Source: Chaunax sp. Z400 (lineage: Eukaryota > Chordata > Actinopteri > Lophiiformes > Chaunacidae). Taken from it: a stretch of 64,000 nucleotides of DNA. Positions 35,180-46,424 of the stretch are shown piece after piece. The notes beneath the pieces are model-generated. The model worked only from the letters and a program-made list of their open reading frames with translations. It was not told the origin of the DNA and made no database searches. The stretch's first letter is position 1. Each line of letters starts with the position of its first letter. The translations under genes were made by a program, and so were the position numbers. The stretch lies in the NCBI GenBank assembly GCA_037577475.1, contig CM075186.1:5889501-5953500 (forward strand), read 5' to 3'.

Positions 35180-38100
35180 TCCAATACCTTTGGATTTGCT
35201 TCATAACAATTCGTCTCTTTGTACTGACCTCCTTTATGCAAACGTAGGACAGGAGGCTGTCTTTAAAAGTTCTGTGACCAAAGTCAGATTAAAAATATAA
35301 GTTATGCATTCAAGTAAAAGTGGAGGCTTTTATTTCTCCCTCAGTCTCACTGTCTCTCCATCAATGACAGCAGCCAAACCCAAATTCATTCAGTGAGGTG
35401 CCTACTTCTCCCCGCAGTGTCGTGGCTGTTAAGGCACAGTGAATGTCCAAATGTCATACTTGTCCTTGAAAACTAATCACACTTCAATTAGAATATATCT
35501 ACATCCTTCTCGGAGTCCCCACATCTAGTTTTTTGGAACAGGAGTTTTGAGGGGAAAGACAGTTGTTGATTGGGTGGATGACACATAGATTCAATATGGC
35601 TCTACTCTGTCACACCTGCCAGGAGACGGAGATGGACTCTTACTGAGGCAGAGGTTTCAACCGACGGGGGTGACGAGGTGGAGCGGATAGCAGACTGACA
35701 GCTGCCATCAATCACTTGCACCTCCAGCCAGATGCAGGTTGACAGGAAGGGCCACGGTGGCTAGAATGGCGATTCGTACACAGTTTACCGGAGATGTCTT
35801 TCTGCCAGCCGGTCTCTGGTGGAATGCTGTCTGTCATTAATCCATCCGACCATCAATCAACTCCTTTTCCAGGGTCAAGCCTGTATGTGACATGCTCCAT
35901 TTAACAGCAATGTTACAGAGCTGTGGCCCTGCTTCATTGATATATTTTGAGCAGGCTGTATTTGCCTGAGGAAGAAAACCTGCACACGCCACATCAGATT
36001 TTGTACACAAAACCAAATATCTTCCCATACACTTCTTCGCATTTAAGAAAAACTTGGGAAACTTTTAAAATTCTTCAGCCCATACCTTTGTGATTTTAGA
36101 GACAAGGCAGCAGAAAGAATGGATTACAAATAGCAAGTGAAGAGTTGAGAAAGGATAGGCTGAGAGGACCAGAAGCTAAATAATGTCAGTATGGGGCAGT
36201 TGGATAGACAGGAGAGAGATGCTGCCTTGTCTCTGAGGAGTTTCCATTGGTTGAAGCTCACTGATGCTGAACACTCCAGACAGCTTGAGCTAACTCTCAG
36301 CAAATCTCATTTTCGCAGCCTCCGCTATATACGTAATTCTTACATTTCCCCAGACGACGTGCATTCATGTTTACAGTCTGGCAAACAGAGCAATTAAATA
36401 AATCCATCCAGGCCATGTGAATGTTACATATGAAGGTCTGCAATGTGCAGTATTGCTATATTGCATGGCAAACATTGGTAAATGAACATTTTAATATTCT
36501 AGAACATCCAGAAAACATGATTGAATAATTAATCGTATCGTTAAGACCCACTTTAACTTCAGCTAATTGCATAAGAAAGCCTCATTCCTTTGTGCACTGT
36601 CTGCACACAACACACACAATAAATCAGTTTTCTTACGATGGTCATAGTAAGCAGGTTGTAGAGTTGGGGTTGAGGTGGAGCGAAATGAATGACTTCATGT
36701 TTGTTTGTCCACCCACTGTGCTTCCTTCTGTGGAAACATCCTTAATATCTGTGTTCATAATGTAAGATAGTGATTGTCAACTGGTTGCCGTGGGTTACAT
36801 CCAGTCTGCAGAATATTAATGAAGTCAGAAGATGAGTGCATTTAACATTACTCAGTAGTGGAGCAGCCCCAGTCTGTGCTGAGAGTGATAGTCAATTAGC
36901 TTGCTAACCCCAAGGGATGAGTCAAATAGTCGAATTCATAGATCATCCGTTCAACAAAAGCAAATTATTCTCCAATTCAACCCTCTCTACTCCGTGGACC
37001 CATCATCACACACCCGTCTCCCAGGCTGACCATCCCCTGGAGCTGGCCATGAGACGCAAGAGGCATCACTTGGGTTTATTTTTGCAGGCCAACTGTTGTG
37101 TTGAATCCCAGACTAGAATTATTAATTAGTAGTCGAGATGTGGGTTTTGTATTCTCCATGCTATTTTAGAAGCCTGCTCATACTGACATCCAGTAGGCTA
37201 ATACAAATATCAATTTAAGAACATTTTAATATGAAACAACAAGTTAAAAGGCCTAAATAAAAGGTGCATTTTTATTTTAAAGTCCAGCCCTGACACTGAG
37301 AGAAATTCTGGCCGTTGGACAAATGTAGTTGATGACCTTTGCTGTAAGGTATATGGATGATGTCTCTGCAACTTACCTGCAAATATGATATCACTTTGAC
37401 TTTGTACTTGTACTTTGAAATAGTGTGAAATCAATGTCACGTCCCCAGAATCTTCAGAGCTACTTCTCCACAAGGCCTTACCAAACTTACATTCGCCAAT
37501 CCAGACTAGGCTTGTTCCATGCTGTCTTTAGTGGGTTTGTGGAATAATGCAAGAAACAAACAAGCACTTCGTGGTGCCAAGACGAAATAATATCTCATCC
37601 AGAGGTCACTGGAGCCTGCAGTTTACCTGAGGAGTAGAAGGTCAACTTCCATTTTACAAGTTGGGGGTGTTTATATTGGGTTCAAGTGTCACAACACACT
37701 GACTTGACAAGCTCTTTGGGATGTGATCAAGCGAAAATATGATTGGGGTGCAGTGGAGCAGTGACGGCGCTGCGCCTGGGATGTGCTTTGATTATGCCAG
37801 GAGCTTGCTGCTAAATCAATAGACCCTGACGCTAATGCTGTCTGCACAGCAAATGCCCAAGCTTTCAAGTACCTGTCTTGTCTGGTGGCAGCAGACAATC
37901 TGTCCTCACAATTCTCTTAAATAAATTATATTTGTACCATAACATTTTATTTTCACGACTGTGGATTCAGTTTGGACATTTTGGCGCGAGCATCTGACAA
38001 CCAGGCTTTATTCATCTTGAATGTCACGCCTACTGATGTGGAGGATGCACTGATGAAGGAAACAAACTTTAAATGTGCGGTGATTGTGCTCAGGCATTCA

Positions 38101-40535
38101 GCTGTGGCCAGGTTCATTAGCTGCCCCAGTGTGTTTGAGCTAAATTTTATCGCTGTCTGTTCACTGCTGAGTGACGACTTTGGGGGCCCTTGGGCAAAAC
38201 GGCATACAACAAATAACAGCATGGCACACAGCTTTATGACTTCGCCATGAGGGCATTTAGAAATATTTACTTGGTTTTAGGTTTTATTTGCTTTGATGGT
38301 CCTTTTGACAGAAAAAGGAAAAGAAAAAGACAACCTTATGTTGACTGGAAAAAAAACTGCAATGCCTTTTTAAAAAAAATAAAATGCCTATTTTTTTTTA
38401 CAATTTCAAAATAAAACAGGAAACAGTAACAAACAACCATAACAATAACCCTTCAAAATAACAAAGAACAACATACTAAGACCAAAAGCTCTACATAATA
38501 GATTACAATGAGAAGTTTTACATGAGGGGAAAAAAGTATAGATAACAGACACACAGATTTCAGAACAGTGCACACATATGAGAAGTGACTGTTATCTACC
38601 AGTCAGTGAAGTAAAAAGAAGCAGAAAGTAATTAAATCAGGAGGAGGGAGAGAGGATATTCAGTGTTTATCAGACTGGTGCTGCTCTGCTTTTCGACTTC
38701 CACCATCTCTGTTCTCTCTTCGCTGACAAATAAGGTTTATCAATTCGATTTACGCTTCAGTCTCTTCTATTTCCGCTGTGCCTCCTCTGCATTGTGGGTA
38801 TTATGCATATTTGTTTCACGTGTTAATGTGTGAGATTTCTGCGATACACCTGCTGCCTTCTGAGATCCATTTATGGTCAGATAGTCTAACATGATACATC
38901 AGCACCTTTTTGAGGAAACCGCATTAGCTTGTTTACACTTAATCCATTAAGACCAACGTATGTTATTGTAGACTGGTTGAACTGCATTTTCAATAATTGT
39001 CTGTCTAGGGGGTATCCTCACATCCATTTGATAGAGATGTTGAATTTTTGACCAGTAGCTCAGCTGGTGATTTTAGTCTCCATCTGCTCCGTGGAGAAAT
39101 TTGTGGGCAAATTCATCATTGTGCCCGGTTGTGGAGCTCATAGTCATAAAACAACAGGCAGTGTCTGAGAAATGTTTATAACAAGTTGTCATTTCTGCCT
39201 TTTTTACAGGCAATATCTCCTCTCCTTCATGATGCTGTTTTATAGAATGAGTGGCTCCACCATGTTTAACGCATCATTTCCCTCCTCATTGTGAGTGGGG
39301 AGGGGAGAGCGGGATGATGAGTGAGTGGTGGTGGTGGGCCCAATGTCCTTGCATTTTATTGCCCAGCTCTTGTCCTTCCAGCATGGCTAGTCAGAGCAGG
39401 GCCCTGGGTATTACAAATAAGCAAATGCCCTTTTCATGTTAACACTCAAGTGGCACGAGTCTTTGATATTGAGACCAAAAGACAGACACTCTGTTTACAG
39501 CATTTTAAATATTTCATCATGAGGAGATGCCTCGGAGGGATAAGCAGCCAGTGATTCATGAGCAACAAGAATTTTTTAAATTAAGAGTTCAGGATTAGAT
39601 TTAGTTACTAGAGAGCAAGTAATTAAACACGGCTTCATGCTCTCTTAGCCAAAGAAAATGATGAAGCTGCTCGGCCAGGTCTGCATCACGATCACATCAA
39701 ATCATTTTCATTTAGCCTGATCAAAAACTGGTACTTGAATACATCACCACGCCCTCTGCAGCGCCTGTATTTCATATATCCTCGCCGAACTCCTGAGCCC
39801 TTACTTGAACTAAAGTTTGAACCGGGTGTCTTGTTATTAATGAGCCGTGACTAACTGGTTTTACATTTCACTTTAATTACAGATTGCTAATACGCCAGTG
39901 CCTCAAATTGTTCATAGCTGGGTAATTTTAATTTTGCCTTCCTAAATTGATTTATTTAAGCCTAATGAAAGTGTTATCTTTAAATGCACCATCATCACTA
40001 TGGAATCTCATTATTGCCACGCATAAGAGCAGACAAACGGCCTTTTCCGGAAGGAAAAAACAGTAAGCTGTAAGCAGTAAGTAAGATAACCCATTATTGC
40101 TTGGTATAAATGTTGTATATGTCAGTATTCGTTTTATATTTCTATTTTCCTTGAATTTAGATTCTCTCTGCAGGTGTATGATCATGATGTGCTGGAAAAT
40201 ATTTTTTCAAATAATTATACTGTATGTTTCTACAAGCTCATAATGTTCACATTTGTCACAAATCAATTCCTAACAACCACAAGACTTATTAAGTGTGGTT
40301 AAAAGCGGTGGAGCTTGATTTGTCATCTTAATTACACACCGTTCTATTAATAAAGTCCTGTCCTCTACTGTAGTTTGTCACCTGCAATTGAAGAGAGATT
40401 AAATCAATTCTATTTATCTAACCAAATGTCACAAATGACACATTTGTCAGAAGATAATCAAGGACAATCTGCACTGCATACGACACCCTCTATCCTTGAT
40501 TCAGATGAGAGAAATTAGAATGTCATTCAGTAGCG
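35180..40535. other. Non-coding, single-copy-looking, possibly conserved blocks
   Basis: No repeat family or gene recognised. Homeodomain-type TAATTA/ATTAAT sites and low microsatellite content mark 38700-38960 and 39720-39960 as plausible conserved non-coding DNA, but this cannot be shown from one sequence. A-rich and T-rich runs occur at 38365-38400. An acceptor-like TTTTTTACAG at 39199-39208 is followed by 81 bases and a GTGAGT; no protein match. Confidence 0.3.
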
Positions 40536-40540
40536 CGCAT

Positions 40541-41058
40541 TCCTCCACCAAGGCTGAGCAATCCTTGTCTTAACATACGGCTGCTAAATAGTGATCACAC
40601 CCCACAAACACATATTTTGATTTAGGAGATCCAGGTTGTCTCCATTATCTGGATCTTCCCCACCACCATAGATATCAACACCATAAATGTATGATTTGTT
40701 TTATAATTTATGCATTATTCCCTGAGAAGTTAGAAAAAGGTCTTACTGTAGCAATGCCATGGAAAGCTTAAAAATCCTGCAGTGGTTCCTCTAACCGTAT
40801 CCACACTAAAATCCAGTTGCTTCTTGTCTGATACATGCCCCCCCCCACATCACTCCACAAGGTTTCAGGGACTTTGCGTAATTAGGAAAAATGCCCCCTA
40901 AAAAAATGCCCGTCTCACAATGTTAGGGAACGTTATAAAGGAATTGCTGTGGATTGGGAGTTGGTTCTTTCCTGGCTCATGTCCCAACCTTCCAAGTTCC
41001 ATATGAACTTTGTCCAATTGATGCTCAATCCTGCTACCTCCAACAGACAAACAGATGT
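40541..41058 (-). repeat. Dispersed teleost repeat, copy E (reverse orientation, long)
   Basis: Starts TCCTCCACCAAGGCTGAGCA as in copy B and ends with TTGGTTCTTTCCTGGCTCAT, GTCCCAACCTTCCAAGTTCC, TTTGTCCAATTGATGCTCAA and TCCTGCTACCTCCAACAGAC. About 520 bp, longer than copy B, with a middle portion (40600-40900) that has no counterpart in the other copies here. A 9-base C run is at 40838-40846. Confidence 0.55.
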
Positions 41059-41064
41059 AGATGT

Positions 41065-44000
41065 AGATGGCAGATGTGAAAGAAAAAAAAGACACGGGTA
41101 AGGAATTAGAAGAAAAATTGTAAGTTTCGTTTTAATAAAAATACCTATTCTGTTCTATTCTACAGAATGTAATATATCTTGAGGGGAACCATTGCTTTCA
41201 ATGCTCCTATCCAAACAATATTGCACAGTGTGAAGGAATTACCAGACATTTCCTGTCCTTACTAAAATGATCATGGCGAGGACAGCTATCCTGAACACAC
41301 CCTCTGACTTTCCACGTTACTTCTTCCTCTCTCACCCTCCAATGTGATGGACAGCTGTGACCCAGTACATAAGGCTGTTTAATGGTCTCCAATAAGAGGA
41401 GACTGAACAACACAGGACATTTGCTCTGCCAGATTGCTTTATGTAACGCAAACCGATGCTCAGGGTGAAATAGGTTGAGGAGACCTTTTGTGCAGGATTA
41501 ATAAATTCATAGGATTTATCAATTCCAAAATAAATGCTCATCCTTCTTTTTGTTTTTGTTTATAGCAGCGTAGCAAACTTATGTTTCGTACTGACAGAAG
41601 AGGTTCTGTTTTTAGGGTTTAGACTATGTGAAGGTTGAATATGTCTGATATGCAGAGAATGCCCAAGGCACAAGGTGAAAATGGGCATTAAGCTTGTAAA
41701 CCTTTTTTTTTTGTTGTTGACATCTTTCAACATTTTTACGTCAAAAATGTAAACCTAAGAGAAATATTATATAGCCCTCCCGTATCTACCCACCAAAAAT
41801 CCTTAGTTTGTGGCCAATTAGGCTGTAAATGTTACAACAAAAACTGTCAAGTAAGAATTTGGGAAAATAACCCCATCACAAACCCAACGGCTCATGTCAA
41901 GCGCTCAGCTGACACCTTTGATACAGTACAGCTCAGCCTCGCTGGCGTCACGGTGAAATTGCTTTTAGTGAAGCAGAGATTTTGAAGGCTACTTTGTATT
42001 GAGATGTTTTTCCTCTCTCTCCTCCTACCCTCTGACAGCAGACACATTGATAAGGACAGACAGATGGAGAGACGGAGGGGCAGCGCAGAGACGAGGGGGG
42101 CAGCCTGTAACAAGGAGGTAATAACTCCACACATCGTCAGCGGGTGGAGACATCAAAAGACCCTAGACTTAAATGAATTGTGACAGACTCTGGGTACAGC
42201 CCATCAATATCCTCCGCCTCCATTAAATCAACATCCAAAAATCAAGCTGCATACCTGCTCATAAAGCCACCGTCCTGTGACAGAGGAATTGGACCTTAGC
42301 AAGAAAGCAGATGACGGATGCGCGAATCCTGATGGGTTAGCTAAATGACAAGCAGAATTGCAAATGGAAGAGACGCCTTTTAAATCTCATTCAGACAGAC
42401 GAAATGAGTTTGGTTCCTGAGCTGCACTGATCAGAAGATAAGACAGCAAACATCTACAAGATCAGCGAGTCTCGGCTGTGCAAATTCACAAATTTGACCG
42501 CTGAGATGACACCAAGGAAGCAAAGACGTGTATCAAAGCATTTAATTAATTACTGTATGGAGTTTATCTCTTAAAAGATGATTTCCAAGATTATTCTCTT
42601 TAGGAGTTTCACTGATTAATAAAAGTGTGGTCATAAACAAATAGAAAGTTGTGAATTACAGCATCAATGCAACACATGACTGCACTGCCACCCTCTGAAA
42701 ACTTAACAAGAACTCAGAGTTCCATCCCTGTGAGGAGAGGAGGTGCACAGGGCAGAATCAGTCATACAGACAAGCTATGCAGGACCAAGTCTGTAATGTA
42801 GATCTATGATGCTGGACAGGGTCAGCGGAGGCAGTGGAGTGTGTTTTAATGCACCATAACCTTGGATGAATGGGCAAGTTCGGGGTAGTCCTCCGAAAGA
42901 GGAAAAAAAGAGAGAAAAAGCACTCTGCTCTCTGTGACTTTCTGTTAATGATGAGTATTAAACACAAACCCAAGGGTGTTATTTTGATCCTGAGTCATAG
43001 TCTTTAATTTGCAAAAGCTTTTATCATCCTGTGGTCGACTCCTTTTCAATCTATATTTAACTAAACGGAGAGTGATCGATAGTCATATTCTGAGGATTAC
43101 TTGCAGATCAGAATGTATAAATGGATCCTAATAGCTTGCAAGTTGTCAGTCAATATCAATTTTTTTGTTCCCAGTGCATCCTGTGTAATTTGGACTGCAG
43201 CTCATCATGAAGACTTCCTGCAGTGAAATGGATAATTTAAACTCGCAAATACACCCAGCTCTCCAATAAAGGCCGTTCGCCTGCAAGCGTGTCATTTAGA
43301 TAGACAAGAGAGGCTGAAGCAATTTAAGTGAACTTAAGTCTATCCCCTGCCCTACAAATAATATTTAATCCCTTTTTGGTAGAGAGAATTTGTAATGAGT
43401 CCCAGAGCTTTTATGATGCATCGCGTTGCCTTCAGCTGCAGTGGACACCAATGGGATATAAAGCATACGGTTTTCTGTGGCCTACAGTGGTGAGATACGA
43501 CAGCATTTTCAAGATCGGATCAATCAAATAGTTGAAGTCTGGTTAAGTCAGGGATATTGAGAGCCACTGTGTCTTGTGAATGTGAAAGAATGTGGAGACT
43601 AAGGCCAGAGTGTGGGAAGCACGGTGGAGCATTGTCATCCTTTGGGGTATTATTAAAAGCCTAAGAGGTTTTAAGAAATGGTAGCTAAATATGAAAAAGG
43701 GTTACTGTGCAGAAATCCAATGAAGAGAGGGCTTAGTATACAAGTTTATATTGTTGCATGCTAATTCCATCGCAGCTCGATCCTTGTTTTCTCAGAGCAC
43801 TTATGCATTTAATGTTTTTGTCTCTTTTTCTCTCATTTAAATCTATAGCATGCTCATGGCCTTAAATACTACAAGTATCAGCTTGTTTTTTTTAAGTGAT
43901 TCAGACAGACCCTCAAACGTATTCATTGTCATTCTCATCCTGTTCACCAGATGCCCTCCTTGCTCCTGCCCTCGCCCCAGTCCCAGTCACCTGACCTCCT

Positions 44001-44330
44001 CCTGCCACCTGCTAACCTGTTTCCACTCTCCCTCGTGACTCATGCAGTACTTAATGGGCCCTTTTTCATTCACCCCTTGCCAATTCATCATATGTTGCTT
44101 AGCCCCCGTTATCTTGCACCACGTCTTAGAGACAGTTTCCCAACTGTGCTTCTCCTTCTGCTTCTCAGATGTTTTACCCTCCAAATTATTTAAGACGTCC
44201 TCCCTAATATTGGCCCCACTATAATCAATATCATAAATGTGTCACTTGCCTTCGGCTGTTTTCCTGCCCTATTTAAGACTGCTTGTGTCCAGCCACTAAA
44301 AAAAAGAAAAAAAGAACTTGCCTCGATCCA
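41065..44330. other. Non-coding, no recognised gene
   Basis: Only short frames without domains. A CT-rich strand region at 43940-44040 produces proline/leucine-rich chance frames. Confidence 0.4.
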
Positions 44331-44339
44331 TCTGTTATG

Positions 44340-45480
44340 AACAATTTCAGACACATTTCCAAATTACTGTCAAAGTGTCCAAAGTGCTGAAAAAACTTGT
44401 CGCTGACCAACTCATTAAATTTATTGAAAGGAATAACATTGTTGACTCATTTCGATCTGGCTTTCACCAAACACACAGCACTGAAACCACTCAGTCAATA
44501 ATGACGTCCTTCTGCAGGCCAATGGGGAACTAATGGGGAGCATTCTGTCTTGGTCTTAACTTGATGTAAGAACTACTTTTGATATCATTTATCAATACAT
44601 GTACATACATGTACATACATGATACATACATATCTCAGGAAAAACCTTAGATTGGTTCATCTCATATTTGTCAAATAGGTATTTTTTGGTTTCTATGAGT
44701 AACCATGTGTAACCTCCTGCTCTGTTACTATATGGTGTGCCTCAGGGTTCGGTCGTCGGTCCTATCCTCTTCTCACTGTACATGATTCCATGCAGATGAG
44801 TCATAGCTATTATACATCCACGAAACCAGATATTTACAGCAGCTTAGACACTCTACACAACTGTTTCACTGGACTGCATATCACTTAACTTTTCACAACA
44901 GCCTCTCATTATCGGCCCTCAAAAGTCATTGCTCCCCTTGTCAAAACATTTACCAGGAATCTCTGTGCTACATTTGACCGTCAATTTAAATGTGATCCCC
45001 ATGTCGATAAACTGGTTCAATCCTGTTACTTCCACCTCAGAAATATTGCAAAAATCAAATTGTACTATCAGCCCCTGATGTTGAATACATCATTTACACC
45101 TTTATTTTTTTCCCACCTTGTTGTTTCTAATTTTCTTTATAGCTGCCTGAGTCAAACCACCCTGGCATGACTCCAACTGGTCCAGAATGCAGCAGCTAGA
45201 CTTTTAACTGGGAGCAATCTCAGATCTCATATGACTCCCATTTTAGCTGCATTGGCTGCCTGTCAAGTATAGAATTGATTTCAAGATTCTTTTAATCATT
45301 TATAAGGCTATTCATGGCTTTGCTCCTGTATTCATCTCTGAGAAACTGACCCCCTACATCACTGACCGGCCCCTCAGGCAACCCAATCAGAACATTCTGA
45401 TTGTACCTTAACCACTAAAGGTTCAGGTTTAGCTAACTAAAGATGACTGCTCATTTGCAGCCCTAGCACCACTGAGTTTG
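44340..45480 (+). mobile_element. L2/Maui-like LINE relic: reverse transcriptase to C-terminus
   Basis: Plus-strand fragments in order: KVLKKLVADQLIKFIERNNI then VDSFRSGFHQTHSTETT (44380-44496), motif A TTFDIIYQ (44575-44598), LDWFISYLSNRYF (about 44650-44690), GVPQGSVVGPILFSLYM (44733-44783), the catalytic motif reduced to HADES (44794-44808; family Y-A-D-D), then a degraded middle, LVQNAAARLLTGS (about 45177-45215), LAALAACQV-type frame shift in the HWLPV block, and FKILLIIYKAIHGFAPVFIS (45280-45340), PYITDRPLR (45352-45378), SFAALAP (about 45450-45470). Numerous stops and shifts show a long-dead copy. It is 5'-truncated; a few A-rich bases (45489-45508) may be the remains of its tail. Confidence 0.8.
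44595..44632 (+). repeat. Short TACATGTACA tandem array inside the LINE relic
   Basis: ATACATGTACATACATGTAC repeats about three times, just after motif A of the L2-like relic. Each unit holds the palindrome TACATGTA. Confidence 0.6.
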
Positions 45481-45484
45481 TTGA

Positions 45485-46310
45485 CTGTTTAAAAAAAATA
45501 AAAATAAAATTGGCCTTTTAATAATTCGATTAATTTAATTTAATTTGTCTTGTATGTATTTATAATGAGGTCTGGTTTACGTTCAGATATAATTTCATTA
45601 GACTTCACGTTTAGCTTTCACTTGCCTGATTTTAGCGTTTCACCTGATTTGACTCAGAGAGTCCAGACATTAGAAATCCGGTTCATTATTATGTGCCGTA
45701 GCTGTAATATTTGTGTTTAATCACTTAAAGTGTATTTAATCACATTATTCTTCCTCTAGCCTCCAGGGACATACCAATCTATCCAGACCAGTAACATGCT
45801 TATCTGTTATCTAGCTATTAAAATATGTTGCCAGCCTTAATATACTATCTTGCTGCTTTCTCACTGTTACAAAATGAGCGTAATATTACCTAAATGGTAA
45901 GTAAACAGATTCCATGGGGAATAATAGCCGTCAGCAGTCTGATCCAATAAAGAAGTAAGCAGTGAGAGCATGAAGGCAAGATGAATGAATCTTATTAAAG
46001 AGTACTGATGCTTGGTCAGCAGGAAAATGAGGAAACAGCCAGACTGGGCCGCACCTGCGAACTCACTGAGCAGAGCCTTTATGCTGTCTCACTCCAGTTT
46101 GTATTTCACCTGGTCATCAGCAAAGGATTTACTGATTGCAGCTGATTAATTTGACTTACAGATCAAATATGCAGTTTGGTTTATTGAAAGAAAATTAATT
46201 TTCCCGGGAGCTTTTATAAAAAGTCAAGTCAAGTGACGCAAATGTAGGCTTATGTCACCCTTTTGCGCCAGAGACTGCTGGGAGCAACCTCAATTAAACT
46301 GTTATTAAGG
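45485..46310. other. Non-coding, no recognised feature
   Basis: AT-rich, with AAATAAAAATAAAAT and TTTAATTTAATTTAATTT tracts at 45490-45548, probably tail or simple sequence after the LINE relic. Confidence 0.4.
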
Positions 46311-46311
46311 G

Positions 46312-46420
46312 AAAATAAACCCTTACACTTTTGGGAAATGCACTTATTTGCTTCCTTTGCTGAGAGTTAGATTAGGAGATTGATGCCACTCTTTGAAATA
46401 AGTACATTTCCCAAAACGTT
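46312..46420 (+). repeat. Teleost repeat fragment with long inverted repeat
   Basis: CTTTTGGGAAATGCACTTAT and TTCCTTTGCTGAGAGTTAGA ... GATTGATGCCACTC match the start of a frequent fish repeat (ACTTTTTGGGAAATACGCTTA...GCCGAGAGTTAGATGAGAAG). Its first 23 bases (46328-46350) recur inverted at 46395-46417 (GAAATAAGTACATTTCCCAA followed by AACG), 21 of 23 pairing. Confidence 0.55.
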
Positions 46421-46424
46421 GAAT

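Noticed and set aside
39209..39295. 81-base segment between TTTTTTACAG and GTGAGT
   Set aside because: One frame is open but the translation matches nothing I know and the donor context is weak.
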